DNA of 64,000 nt from positions 441,501 to 505,500 of the forward strand of contig JBANDB010000019.1 in assembly GCA_037576215.1 (NCBI GenBank). The letters run 5' to 3'. Numbering within the stretch: position 1 is the first letter of the stretch; every line of letters starts with the position of its first letter. The notes beneath the pieces are model-generated. The model worked only from the letters and a program-made list of their open reading frames with translations. It did no database searches and had not been told where the DNA came from. Origin of the DNA: Armillaria gallica (Eukaryota; Basidiomycota; Agaricomycetes; Agaricales; Physalacriaceae). Of this stretch, positions 10,789 through 21,643 are shown piece after piece. The translations under genes were made by a program, and so were the position numbers.

Positions 10789-11509
10789 TTTGAGAGCTGC
10801 TCCTCACTGGGTATCCTTGAGCAGGTCAGGCCAAAGTGTCTCTTCCCAAAGTCCTGAGCAATATCAGCTTGTCCGTTGATCACAAAAGTCAGAACACGAA
10901 TTCAGTCAAGATGATCGATGATACTCCATGTAGGCAGCTCTCTGATGAACCTACAAGGAGACTATCAGCATATAGAAAGATAAACAGTGAGAAAAACACC
11001 CCACATACATCTCTACTATAACAGAGATATCTGCTAATGGACTGATGGATTGGTTCATCGAGTACACTAGATCTCCAAGCCACAGGTCCACGAGACATCC
11101 ACACTTCTTGTGCAGGATCCTGAGTACTTTGCTGTATGCTTCCATATCCTCCATGCCGACAACCAGCCCCTTCTGTACATCACCTGGGAAGACCTTGCTG
11201 AACTCCCTAGTCGACATGCTCCACATCCCCACATCTACCAAGGAGTTGGTCAACACTAAGTGGTACAGGGCTGTCTTTGTACTTCAAACTCCAGGCCAGG
11301 ATCCCACCCCATGAATGACCAAGAAAATTGAACCCATCCTGGATGTGGAATTGCTCGAGAAGGTTGATGAGTTCATCGATGAAGAGATCAATAGTTCAGA
11401 TGGATGGTGGTTTTGATGGGATATGCGTCGAGCGTGAGTCTCCAATGTAGTCATAGAAGATGTCTGGGATGGAGAACTTGGGGGCCAGGGGGAGGAGAGA
11501 GGAAGGAGG
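10789..11509 (-). other. Decayed minus-strand coding fragments upstream of the Copia insertion
   Basis: Minus-strand frames at 10686-10883 and 10951-11256 look protein-like (for example a STREFSKVFPGDVQKGLVVG segment) but have no recognised domain and do not join into one frame. They may be 5' parts of the same decayed gene as 9885-10788. The plus-strand ORF at 11045-11314 is the antisense shadow. The Copia element is inserted at 11509/11510, so this unit was probably continuous with 16794 onward before insertion. Confidence 0.3.
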
Positions 11510-11830
11510 TGTTGGAGAATATCCGTATCGTATACCCGTTTCTTATTTCATCATCGTTCGTTCTTACTTACCTTTTATATATATGCCTCCTGTCCTTACT
11601 CGATCACTATAAAAGCCTCGCCGTAGTTACCCGAGCACCTCAGTTGTTTCACATTTGCTGTGCCCGACTGAGGTGCGTATACCTTACCGTGCTCGCTATT
11701 ATATTACTCACACTCGTTTATAGTTCTTACCCATATTCTTCTGTTATTAGGTACAGTACCGTGACTGCAATATAGTCGTTTCACATTCGCTGTGCCCGAC
11801 TGAGTTCTTACCCATATTCTTCTGTTATTA
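11510..11830 (+). repeat. 5' LTR of the Copia element
   Basis: 321 bp, direct copy of 16468-16788. A TATA box (ACTATAAAAGCC) lies at about 11607-11618. Two internal near-repeats (TTTCACATTYGCTGTGCCC and the TTCTTACCCATATTCTTCTG block) lie in the R/U5 half. Compared with the 3' LTR it reads CA where the 3' copy has CG once, and CG where the 3' copy has TG or CA three times. Confidence 0.95.
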
Positions 11831-11850
11831 GGTTATGTGGCCCCGTTGCC
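11831..11850 (+). other. Candidate primer-binding site of the Copia element
   Basis: The sequence immediately after the 5' LTR starts GGTTATGTGGCCCCG. Its complement contains CATAACC, as in the anticodon loop of initiator tRNA-Met, which would fit the half-tRNA priming known for several Copia elements. The pairing beyond this core is unverified because the host tRNA set is not available. Confidence 0.35.
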
Positions 11851-11969
11851 TATAAATCAGTCACGAAGAATACACAGCGGATTTTTGAATCAACTCACCA
11901 TCCCATACATTGCCCATACAGTGCCCACACTGAAATACCCACCTTATCACCAACAACACACCCCCTAAA

Positions 11970-14900
11970 ATGTCGTCGACTACATTGGGAGTGACTATAC
12001 TCCCCGACACCAACAACCATTTTAATGGGAAGAACTATGCCTCCTGGAAACTCCACCTTACTGAACTGTTGAAGGGGAAAGGCTTATGGGGATACATCGA
12101 AGGAACCATACCGCATCCTACCGCCCCTACATCTACAACGAGTGGACCTACTACTATACCCCTACCACCAGACCCAACTCCCATCTACTCATCGACTCCA
12201 TCATACGACGAATGGGTCTTCCATGACCAGCTTGCTCACTCTCATGTCGTCCTCAACGTCCTTGACCCTATCGGTTTAGGGGTACGGACTGACGGAACAG
12301 CAAAGGAGTGCTGGGACTCCATCACCACGGAACATGCCAAGAAGACAGAGATGGCGCTTTCAGAGGCAGAGGCGTCGTTGAACGCAGTGAAGTTTGATGG
12401 GAATAGTGATATTGACGTTCACGTTGCTGAGCTTCGTACTAAGCGATGTGCAGTGAATGACCTTCGCAATACGCCCCTCTCTGACCAAGAGTTCCGCGGT
12501 ATCATCATACGCTCTATCCTCCCCACCGATAACTGGATGCCCTTACTGCCTAGCCTGTACCAAATGCCAACGTCGTCTGACATCGTGTCCCATCTTCAGA
12601 CCCATGCTGCAACATTGCGAGCTGCGGGGAAAGGTCCAACTCAGTCCCAAGCTCTTGCAACTGGATATCCTGCCACTCACCGCCCTGGATGTGCCAATCC
12701 TGGCTGCAAAGCTCGTGATAAGTCGAAACATACCACCAACAATTGCTACTGGCCTGGAGGAGGAAAGGAGGGACAGTTTCCCCCCAATTTCGGTTGCCAA
12801 CACCGCGCGAATCATGCTAGTACGAATACCACAGCAGATACCACGAGGCACTTTGTCCTCGCAGCAAGAGCTCCTACTACTGTCGACGTCGACCATGACG
12901 ACGACGGCCTTGTTGTCCAGGATGGATCGACAGGGGAACATATTTTTGAGTGGAACAGTACTCGATCCTTCTGGCGTTGGGACAAACCAGAGGATAGTGA
13001 TGCGGGATCTACAACAAGCAGTGAAGACTCATCTGACTTTGATGCAGTGAGCACATATACCTTGGCGACCGAATACTCGTCTTGTGGGGATGAAACAGAC
13101 CCAGACATGCCCACTCTTACTGATACAGACGAGGATGACGAGGAGGATACAGTTGACAAGGATGAGATGGATGATCCCGAAATGCCGCCTTTACAGGATG
13201 CTGATGCTGATGATGATACGGAGGAGGAGGTCATCTGCGAAACCGCACCAGAGGAAAGGGCCTTCGTTACATCTACCTTCGAAGGTCACACACCGTCTGT
13301 CACCCTGACGTTCATGGACTCTGGTGCTAGTGATTACTTCTTCCGAAACAGGGAGGATTTCACGGACTACACACCTGTGGCTTTCCGTACAGGCTCATCT
13401 GTGGTTGAAGGAAAGGGCACGTTTGAGATCCTTGGGCAAGGAACCATGTCGAAATCCTTCAGACTAGATGGAAAGGACATTAAGCTGACGTTCAAGAATG
13501 CTCTCCACTCACCCTCACTAGCCGCGAACCTCATCTCTGTCAGTGCCCTGGATAAAGCTGGGCTATCCACTGTTTTCTCTGATGGATGCGCAGTAGTGCA
13601 TGACAAGTCTGGTAAAGAGATGTTTGCGGGTCGTGGATCAGAAGGGATGTATGTCCTAGATGCTGCTGTTACGCCTCAGGCAATGTCCTCGCATTCGTCT
13701 CCCATGTCCCTGTGCGACTGGCATCGCCGTTTCGTGCACATGAGTCCTAAAACCATTGAGGAGATGGCCTCGAAGAATCTGGTTGACAGCTTGGACATTA
13801 CCTCAAACTCATTATCTGGTCATTGCGAGGACTGCATCCTGGCTCGCCATGCTCATCGTCCCTTTGATGAGCCCACCGATCCCGAAGTCAATCCTCTTGA
13901 GCTCGTTGCAACAGATCTTTGGGGACCATCCAGAACTGCATCAGTAGGGGGAAAGACATACATGATGATATTCGTGGACAGTGGAACATCCTTCAAGTCA
14001 GGGGAGTTCCTAGCAGACAAGGCAGATGAGACGACGGTGGCGGCATTCGATAGGTATAGGAGGATGGCTGAGACGCAGACTGGCTGTAAAGTCAAGCGCA
14101 TGAGAGCGGATAGGGCTTTTGCAGGGGCAAAGTGGGCTGAGTACTGTGCAGAGCACGGAATTCTGTTGGAGTTGACAGCACCACACTCTTCTGCGCAGAA
14201 TGGTCTTGCCGAATGGGCACTTCGGACGACCATGGAAGATACTCGGGCTCTGCTTAGCGACTCCGGCTTGGCTGACCGTTTTTGGGCTGAGGCAGCATCG
14301 ATGTCGATCTTCACATGGAATCTGGCTCCCTCGAGCCATCACCCTGGCAAGGTGCCAGCTGAAGCCTTCTCTGGATGCCGTCAGGACGTCTCCTTCTTGC
14401 ATGTCTTTGGGGCAACATGCTGGGCGAAGAAACCAATTTCTGGCGGTGTTTTAGTGGACGGCGGAAGCAAATTAGCTGATCGATTGAAAAAGTGTGTATT
14501 TTTGGGATATGCAGGGTCCAACTACCACGTGCTCGATCAAGGAGGCCGCGTGTTTGTTTCTCGTGATGTCATTTTCGACGAGGGAATTGCACATCGCACA
14601 GTGAGTGTGGGGGAGACTGAGACTGACTCACTCGCCGTGCCTCCCTCGAATGTTACACCCACGACACCAGCTACATCTAACCCTGCACCACCCGCACCAA
14701 CTCCCACAGAGCCACCGACATTATGCCGATCAACGCGTCTTACTCGCCCCAGCCCTGAAGCAGCTGAATCCTTGCTATCTGAACAATGCGAAGCCGAAGC
14801 CCGTGAACATGGTGATGACTGGGCAACGAATAGCAGGACACCACAAGCTTCGATGGCTGCCTCAGCAGATTCAGCTGACTTTTACATTCCAAAGACTTAC

Positions 14901-15527
14901 AAAGATGCGATGAAGGTCGACGAAGAACGTTGGAAGGCAGCCATGGATGTGGAGTACAACATGCATATCACAAAGCATACGTGGGACCTCGTCGATGCAC
15001 CGGTGGGCACCAATATAATGGATTGTAAGTGGGTGTATGGTATGAAGTGGGATGGAGATGGGCACTGGCTCTGGGATAAGGCGAGACTCGTGGGGAAGGG
15101 GTATACCCAGCAATACGGATTGGACTACAACGATACATGGGCCGCTGTTACTCACCTTGAATCTGTTCGCATGTCTGCTGCCGTCGCCGCCAAACTAGAC
15201 CTTCACTTGTGGCAAGTTGACTTCGTCTCAGCATACCTGAACAGCGTAACGAAGGAGGATATCTATATGCATCAACCCCCTGGATATGTGGTCAAAGGCC
15301 AGGAGGACAAGGTATGCAAGCTTGTACACACCATTTATGGAATGATGCAGGGCGGCCATGACTGGTTCAAAACATTGGGGAAGACCTATAATGACCTAGG
15401 ATACATGAAGTCTCATGTGGATCCATGCGTACAGACGATTGGTGAACCGGGCGGCGACTATACCCTAACGGACACATACACAGATGATGTATGGGGTGCA
15501 TCATCCACTGTGGAGGAGGCTGAATGA
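11970..15527 (+). CDS. Copia Gag-Pol, 5' part up to an in-frame TGA (1185 aa)
   Basis: Polyprotein of the Copia element. Residues 1-230 form a Gag-like region (fungal UBN2/DUF4219 type). A Cys/His knuckle-like motif has spacing C241-X4-C246-X7-H254-X4-C259, followed by the fungal Copia signature CYWPGGG. An acidic linker runs over about 330-435. The aspartic protease motif is D450-S-G-A-S. The integrase zinc site is H585, H590, C619 and C622, and the integrase core is D649, D714 and E748. Reverse transcriptase starts near 985 and has the YTDD box at 1170-1173. TGA at 15525-15527 follows YTDD by only 12 codons, and the same frame continues in 15540-16451. Integrase spacing is D-X33-E rather than the usual X35, and the residue after the catalytic Glu is Trp where Arg is typical, so the protein may have been impaired even without the stop. 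Confidence 0.92.
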   Translation: MSSTTLGVTILPDTNNHFNGKNYASWKLHLTELLKGKGLWGYIEGTIPHPTAPTSTTSGPTTIPLPPDPTPIYSSTPSYDEWVFHDQLAHSHVVLNVLDPIGLGVRTDGTAKECWDSITTEHAKKTEMALSEAEASLNAVKFDGNSDIDVHVAELRTKRCAVNDLRNTPLSDQEFRGIIIRSILPTDNWMPLLPSLYQMPTSSDIVSHLQTHAATLRAAGKGPTQSQALATGYPATHRPGCANPGCKARDKSKHTTNNCYWPGGGKEGQFPPNFGCQHRANHASTNTTADTTRHFVLAARAPTTVDVDHDDDGLVVQDGSTGEHIFEWNSTRSFWRWDKPEDSDAGSTTSSEDSSDFDAVSTYTLATEYSSCGDETDPDMPTLTDTDEDDEEDTVDKDEMDDPEMPPLQDADADDDTEEEVICETAPEERAFVTSTFEGHTPSVTLTFMDSGASDYFFRNREDFTDYTPVAFRTGSSVVEGKGTFEILGQGTMSKSFRLDGKDIKLTFKNALHSPSLAANLISVSALDKAGLSTVFSDGCAVVHDKSGKEMFAGRGSEGMYVLDAAVTPQAMSSHSSPMSLCDWHRRFVHMSPKTIEEMASKNLVDSLDITSNSLSGHCEDCILARHAHRPFDEPTDPEVNPLELVATDLWGPSRTASVGGKTYMMIFVDSGTSFKSGEFLADKADETTVAAFDRYRRMAETQTGCKVKRMRADRAFAGAKWAEYCAEHGILLELTAPHSSAQNGLAEWALRTTMEDTRALLSDSGLADRFWAEAASMSIFTWNLAPSSHHPGKVPAEAFSGCRQDVSFLHVFGATCWAKKPISGGVLVDGGSKLADRLKKCVFLGYAGSNYHVLDQGGRVFVSRDVIFDEGIAHRTVSVGETETDSLAVPPSNVTPTTPATSNPAPPAPTPTEPPTLCRSTRLTRPSPEAAESLLSEQCEAEAREHGDDWATNSRTPQASMAASADSADFYIPKTYKDAMKVDEERWKAAMDVEYNMHITKHTWDLVDAPVGTNIMDCKWVYGMKWDGDGHWLWDKARLVGKGYTQQYGLDYNDTWAAVTHLESVRMSAAVAAKLDLHLWQVDFVSAYLNSVTKEDIYMHQPPGYVVKGQEDKVCKLVHTIYGMMQGGHDWFKTLGKTYNDLGYMKSHVDPCVQTIGEPGGDYTLTDTYTDDVWGASSTVEEAE

Positions 15528-15539
15528 CGAAAGGGAGAA

Positions 15540-16451
15540 TTGGCAGAGAAATGGGAGCTTAATGACGTGGGGGAGAACCACTACTTTTTGGGGATGAAGA
15601 TGGACCAGGACCTCGGTGCCGGCACTATTTCCTTCTCGCAACGACCATACTGGGAGACCGTTATCGAAGACTTTGGTCTGGAATATCTGGAGCCACGCTC
15701 AACTCCACTCCCAGTTGGAATAGCATTGTCCAGCTCACAAAGTCCAACTACCCAGCTGGAGAAGGATAGCATGGCACAATACCCATACCAGCGTCTATTG
15801 GGTCGAGTAATGTGGGGTCAACTGGCGATGCGCCCAGATCTCTGCTATGCTGTGAGTTTGCTGGCCTGTTTTCAATCTAATCTTGGACTCCCACATTGGC
15901 GTGCACTTCTCCATGTCATCGCTTACATCAAGGGCACCATGGACTATGGTATCGTTTTCTCCCACGACGCGACCTTAGAACCCGTCGGATTCGTTGACGC
16001 TGACTACGGTGGATGCCGTGACACTGCCCGCTCGACTTCGGGGTATGTATTTACCATGGCCGGAGGCCCAGTCTGCTGGAGCTCAAAGCGTCAAGCTACT
16101 GTTGTGTTGTCCACTGTGGAAGCTGAATATGTCTCCCTCACTCGCGCCTCCCAGCAAATGATGTGGATCCTATCGTGGATGGACGAAGTTCAGCTCCCTC
16201 AGCCACGCCCTGGTATACTATATGGAGATAACCAAGGTGCGGTTGTGCTCACGACGAATACAAGGTCACATCAGAAAGTCAAGCATATACGTATCCGGGA
16301 GCATTACATTCGGGAGCTTGTCAGCGACAGTGACTTAAAGGTCGAGTTTGTCCATGGTGACTTGAACCCTGCCGATATGTTTACCAAGCCTTTACCTCAT
16401 GATACCCACAATCGCTACTTGGATGCGCTCAACATTGTTGCCATGGCATAG
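15540..16451 (+). CDS. Copia Pol, 3' part: end of reverse transcriptase and RNase H (303 aa)
   Basis: This is in the same frame as 11970-15527, separated only by TGA and three codons, so it is the rest of one polyprotein and not an independent gene. The first ATG at 15540 is simply the first Met after the stop. It contains the C-terminal RT segment (NHYFLGMKM) and a Copia RNase H with VDADYGGC, a QATVVLSTVEAEY block, YGDNQGA and the terminal DMFTKPLP motif, ending at TAG 16449-16451. The Asp and Glu residues of RNase H look intact. Confidence 0.92.
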   Translation: MAEKWELNDVGENHYFLGMKMDQDLGAGTISFSQRPYWETVIEDFGLEYLEPRSTPLPVGIALSSSQSPTTQLEKDSMAQYPYQRLLGRVMWGQLAMRPDLCYAVSLLACFQSNLGLPHWRALLHVIAYIKGTMDYGIVFSHDATLEPVGFVDADYGGCRDTARSTSGYVFTMAGGPVCWSSKRQATVVLSTVEAEYVSLTRASQQMMWILSWMDEVQLPQPRPGILYGDNQGAVVLTTNTRSHQKVKHIRIREHYIRELVSDSDLKVEFVHGDLNPADMFTKPLPHDTHNRYLDALNIVAMA

Positions 16452-16457
16452 TACGGA

Positions 16458-16467
16458 TATGGGGGAG
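16458..16467 (+). other. Polypurine tract of the Copia element
   Basis: ATGGGGGAG directly precedes the TG of the 3' LTR, in the position expected for plus-strand priming. Confidence 0.7.
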
Positions 16468-16788
16468 TGTTGGAGAATATCCGTATCGTATACCCGTTTC
16501 TTATTTCATCATCGTTCGTTCTTACTTACCTTTTATATATATGCCTCCTGTCCTTACTCGATCGCTATAAAAGCCTCGCCGTAGTTACCCGAGCACCTCA
16601 GTTGTTTCACATTTGCTGTGCCTGACTGAGGTGCGTATACCTTACCGTGCTCGCTATTATATTACTCACACTCATTTATAGTTCTTACCCATATTCTTCT
16701 GTTATTAGGTACAGTACCGTGACTGCAATATAGTCGTTTCACATTCGCTGTGCCCAACTGAGTTCTTACCCATATTCTTCTGTTATTA
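16468..16788 (+). repeat. 3' LTR of the Copia element
   Basis: 321 bp, partner of 11510-11830, followed by the target duplication GGAGG at 16789-16793. The four differences from the 5' LTR all fall at CG/TG/CA positions. Confidence 0.95.
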
Positions 16789-16793
16789 GGAGG

Positions 16794-18167
16794 TAGTCAT
16801 AGGATAGACCTAGTTTGGTTATCCATGAGACAGGCATTTTGGCAAGTATGAAACAAGACTGATCTGGCCGGCCATGTGCCACAACCAAAGGTATGTGCAT
16901 GCAGGTATTGAAGTTGCTGACAACTTTGTACTACGTTTGATCTTCACCTTGATAGATGAAAGGGATGAATCCTTCAGTCATCGACGTGAATCTCCAGTGG
17001 ATGTTAGAATGAGAAACAGAGATGGGAGACAGGGTACAGACTGAAATAATGCAAGTTAAATCGTGATCACACATTTCCGAAACATCCTTGACCGAGGGTA
17101 TCGAAATTGCCAGGTGAATGCATATAAAAAAATGCTGCACTTTGGTGCCCGGTCCTAGTACAGCAGATATGGTGACAAATTTCTTCAAAGATCCTACAAG
17201 AGCAGATTCAAGTAGTATGAATAGAGCATAGTATTCCACTGCTCACCATGCACATTGTTTGTCAGCCATAGAAATCTACAAAGCCGAGGATGATATAGAA
17301 ATGGAATCAATGTCTCCATGGAAGGGTATTAAAAACCTTGCTATGGCCGACAAATAATTGATAGGCTTCCAAAGGAGACATGTAGAAGAACAAGCACGCA
17401 CAAGAAAATTTTGTGCTTTGATAACATAGCCAACACCTATCCCTTGTTTAGAAAGAAGTAATCAGATCCAGATTTGTGAATGTGAACATATCAGAACACA
17501 GGACGATGAAGAAAACATCGTTGGTATGATTGCATTCAGCCCAGAAAGTCCTTCTGGGGCGATGCCACCATTTTTGGTGGAACAGATCCAAGGGCTGAGT
17601 ACACAAGTTTGGTACCAAGAAAGCGATGGTTGTGACAGGCTCACAAAATGGTTGTGTGGTTGTGTTGACATGACTGTACATGATTGCATAATCACTTCGG
17701 CAGGAAGTTTCTATGTGGCACACCCAGGCTTCCACAGAAATTCATCAGTGATTCAGTATACACCTAGTGAGTCTGGTTGTGGATGACACGGACAATGGTC
17801 TTGGCCAAACACAGACGCAAATCAACCAACCCCCCCAAGGGTGCAAAAATACCTGCAAAGTTTGTTACTCTACTACACATCACATGTCAAAACACCTGGA
17901 GAACCCAGATTCAAGAGAGGAGGGACTGGGACAAGAGGGAAGGAGTGTGCCTGAGGACCTGTACCTCCACTGCATCTTAGTACCTAGTGTACTTGTGGCA
18001 GTTAATTAAATGCAAAGTTCAAAAAAAAAAAAAAAATTACATGGACAAGAAAGTATGAAAATGTTTGCATTGTGTACTTCCAATTATCTGCCCTTTCTGA
18101 GCTGTGACAACACTACCTGCAGTTGCAAAGTCATAGTGCAGCATTTCAATCTGTCAGACATAAGTCA
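16794..18167. other. Decayed DNA downstream of the Copia insertion; includes a 16-A run
   Basis: Minus-strand ORFs at 16931-17239 and 17448-17735 are the longest open stretches, but I recognise no domain. They may be the other half of the unit interrupted by the Copia insertion at 11510. A run of 16 A occurs at 18021-18036 and could be a retroposon tail, but no body or target duplication was found. Confidence 0.35.
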
Positions 18168-18584
18168 TAGTGTTTCGATGATGTGACTTGGCATGACTTC
18201 ATATGACTTTGGCTTCAACAGCTTCACCAAGTCATAATTTTTGACAGCTTTGAAGCCAAGTTGCTGTCATGCCAAAGCCAGTTGTTGGTGCCATGACTTC
18301 AAGCATTTCCTTCAAATGCTAAGTCATCCATTGTTTAGCCAATGTGATATTCAAGAACTTGTCAGAGAAATAGCAGGAAGTATCAGGCCAGGTTAAAATT
18401 GACCTAAAATAGTATTTCGGTATTTTTACATTAAGTCAAAGCTCAGGCAACTTCAGGTCACATCAAGCTGCACCGAGCCGATACCAAAATGTGACTTTGC
18501 TGAAGTCACTTAGCAATAGCGGCACAACTTAGTTCGGCTTGACTGGCATGGCGCATGGCTTTAAGCCAAGTTATCGAAACACTA
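18168..18584. mobile_element. hAT-like fold-back element with TAGTGTTTCGAT ends, no clear TSD
   Basis: The ends are inverted: TAGTGTTTCGAT at 18168 and ATCGAAACACTA ending at 18584, extending with gaps to ACTTGGC/GCCAAGT. The inside is packed with TGACTT/AAGTCA copies in both orientations, like the subterminal repeats of hAT elements where transposase binds. The 8-bp flanks do not match, so the insertion is old or the ends are slightly misplaced. It contains no ORF and is non-autonomous. Confidence 0.55.
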
Positions 18585-18660
18585 ACACCCCAGAAATGAT
18601 CAATGCGTGGGAATAATCTGACATTAGGCTTCATTAACTAAAGGGGAAAAGTAGTCTAAA

Positions 18661-21643
18661 GTGAGATTGTTCCCACATCATACACCCCTTTCTCCTCCAC
18701 CTATGGAATCCACTTCTGTTAATCCAGATGATATTCAGCATGGTTTAGAGATCTATGGTAATGAAGGAACTGTAGAAACAGTTGATTTTTCCAGTAAGGT
18801 ATTGTTTATGACACATCATGCAGAGTCTAATGGTCTTAAAGTGGCTGGAAAGACTAAATATGTCCCTGCTCTTCAGCCAGGTGATACAGATCTTGATAGT
18901 GTAGATACCATCACAAAGCATCCCCATCATCTCCCTTCCTCTGGTGTCTATATGCTGGAGGAGTGCCATCTGAAACCATATCTGCATGATGTTTTGGTGA
19001 AATATGGTGATCAAAGGTATGCCATGCTCTCTCCAAAGCTTACTGAACATTCGTGCATTTTGTTGAACCCAGTCTGAGTGATATGATATATCTAGAATGC
19101 ACCCTTTTGTATTCCAATATCCATTTTTCCTGCAAGGTGACAAGATCTGCTCAGTTCTCTCTAGCAAACAAGACAGATTCCCTGCTGTCCCCAATTACGC
19201 TCCACCAGATCCTAACTCCGCTGACTGGCACACCTTCAAACAATGACAATGGGCTTCCAATGAAATTCCATATATAATGCTAGTTCCACACCATAAACCA
19301 TTCTATAGTCCACTCTTTAGCCGTCTTGCCCACAAGCACTATATGATCATACAGTCTCCTGTTATCAACAATAATTCTCATAAAACAGTATGGTCACTTG
19401 ATGCTGATATGAAGACACATTGGGTGTCCCTTGAGCATAACCTCAAAGCTCTGCTAATGACTATGCTCAACCTCAGTACTGCTCTGCTTCCCAAGAGCTT
19501 TCACCTTTGGTCATTTCCCAGGAGGTTTGGGTTTGAATTCTTCTTCAAGACTCGCACGTGTGCTAAATGTGCCATAATGCATTCAAGAGATGCATTCATT
19601 CCACTCATGGCAGCATTGTCGTTTATGATGGTCCTCCTGGAATGGCAAGAGCGCATTGTGGAGGGGTTTTCTTGGTGTAGTCATATTTTGGAGGCAACCA
19701 ATATCCACCCTGAATGGCTAGCATGTCTGGAGTGATCTCCCATCATGGATCGACATCTTCCATGAGTTGGGACTCTCATCGACATTCAAACAGCTGAATT
19801 TCTCTGGATAGTCCCTCACATTTTCCAAGCCTACCCCGATACATCCATCGTCCTCCATTGGGGTTGTATATCAAGTCTTCCCTACGTCATACCAACAGGA
19901 CTGGATAGAAAATATTTCCCGGACCAAAATATCATTGTTTCACTGTGTCTTAAAGCAGTGGATACAATCACCTTCAAAAGGGGTTCATTGAATCCTGATG
20001 ATAAGGCATCATTTCCCCTGGTAGAATGCTATAGTGCTCAGCATCCTCATGAGGACTGGAGGACCTTTTTCTCATGCAGGGAGCAGGCTGATATTCAGAA
20101 GGCATTATCAGAGTCTGTCAATGAACGTGCTGCTTGTGAACAGCGAATTAAACACGCTGAATTGCATCAAGTTCCTGGGAAAGGCTGTAAAAGTGCAAGG
20201 GTTTTCTGGTGGGAGGAGGTAGATGTATTCTTTGTCAGATGGACAGCCAATCACAAGAAGTACAAGTTCTACTGGGACCTTCACAGCTGCCTACAGCAAT
20301 GGTATGATTCATTTCGCAATGAATGGGATCTGTGTAAAGCACTCGCACCGTCAAATTCATTCACTGATGATTTTGATGGTTCTGACAACAAGACACCAAT
20401 ATTTGACAAGGACAAGGAGCAGGGCAATCATAATGAAGGAGTATATTCATCAATTTCTGACTTGCAAAGATTAAATACTGATGCTGCCAAAGAAGACTGT
20501 AACCAGGAAGTCACGCCATACACTTATGGAGGGATGGATGGAACTGTCTACAGTCGATTTGGATATAACCCCATTGGTGAAGTCCCAGACTTTCAAGTGA
20601 CCATCCAGTGGGATCGAGTACGCAACTATATTGGCTTGCGAAGGAGTTCCAGGGGTCTGGATGCTTCTGAGGCCCTCATCTGCAAGTTCTTCAGCAAGTT
20701 GGAAGTTGCCAAAACCATCAATGATATTCCCTCACAAATTTATGACTTGAGGCAGTCAGATGCTGACATGATGATTCCCTTCAAGTACCGTTTGTGAAGA
20801 AGGTTCTTGATTTTTGGGAGGAAAAATGTTGAAGTCAGTCAGGAGTGTTATCTGATTCACAATGACAAGTCGGAGCAGGTCATTCTCTTGAGGAGTTCAG
20901 CGTCTATGACACAAATACTACATCATCAATGGGGTTGTAAACCTGGGCAGTCTATCCACAATATCATATGCGAACTTTTGGATTGGGGCATGCCTTTTAA
21001 CTTTGCCATTCAAGGACCCCACCTCTCACCAAAAGTAGAGCCAAGTCCAACACATTGTTGTAGTGTTGGCTACCGACCGAAAGGCTACAAACCTGATCAT
21101 CTTGATTTTACTGTGTATGAGTGGTATCGTAATGACTTTCTTCGGTCTCCACATGGTAGAGCTGCGTGCTTGATGGGTGGCATCGTCAGTCGTTTGGCCT
21201 GTGGTGTGGTTCCATATGAAGAAGTGTATAGTGGTCCATCAGATGATGTCTTAGAAGATGGTATCAATTTTTGGAACTCGAAGCAGCCTCCAGTGTCCTT
21301 TTGGGATGATGCATTGGCAGGTGATGAGCTTGATATGATCTTTGGAGTCAACAGAATTGATACAGGTACATTTATCCACTGATGGGTATTCTGTAAACTC
21401 AAATTATTTTCAGGCCAGCAGCAACCAGGGCAAGATCATAATCAGATGAACATAGTATCTTGGTGGCCCAAACCTTCAGCATGGGAGACATCTGGCCTAT
21501 GTATAGGATATTGGTCATCAGACTGTGAGACTTGGTATCAGCAGCAGCTCAACTGTATCCATTCCAGAGATGCATCTCTTCAGTCACACACTGATTGGAA
21601 GCACTCATTGAAGTTCTTGAAGCAGTGTAATAAGATTGCTTAA
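18661..21643 (+). pseudogene. Broken gene of a multi-copy fungal family (function unknown)
   Basis: ORF pieces at 18661-19077, 19277-19735, 19958-20797, 20807-21382 and 21446-21643 read on one strand, the last four in one frame. Conserved-looking features include an LWSFPRRFGFEFFFKTRT segment followed by SRDAFIPLMAALSF, a WGC block, and a C-terminal TVYEWYRNDFLRSPHGRAACLMGG block. From memory this layout resembles large hypothetical protein families that are multiplied in Agaricomycete genomes. Breaks include TGA within about 19243-19245, TGA 19733-19735 and TGA near 20795, so this copy is unlikely to make the full protein. Small introns may explain some gaps, but not all stops. A fold-back element half lies just upstream (18650-18674). 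Confidence 0.5.

Larger units (their letters stand above)
11510..16788 (+). mobile_element. Ty1/Copia LTR retrotransposon, structurally complete, 5.28 kb
   Basis: Two 321-bp LTRs (11510-11830 and 16468-16788) begin TGTTGGAG and end TTATTA. They flank a gag-pol frame in the order Gag, protease, integrase, reverse transcriptase, RNase H, which defines Copia. The 5-bp target duplication GGAGG is present at 11505-11509 and 16789-16793. A purine tract abuts the 3' LTR. The LTRs differ at only four positions by my count, so the insertion is recent. One in-frame TGA in the reverse transcriptase makes this copy probably non-autonomous now. Confidence 0.95.

Noticed and set aside
12543..13234. Minus- and plus-strand ORFs overlapping Copia gag (12457-13050, 12543-12941, 12812-13234)
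   Set aside because: These are shadows of the Copia frame. The sense frame contains the Gag and zinc-knuckle motifs.
18021..18036. 16-A run as a retroposon or SINE tail
   Set aside because: No element body, promoter boxes or target duplication could be found next to it.
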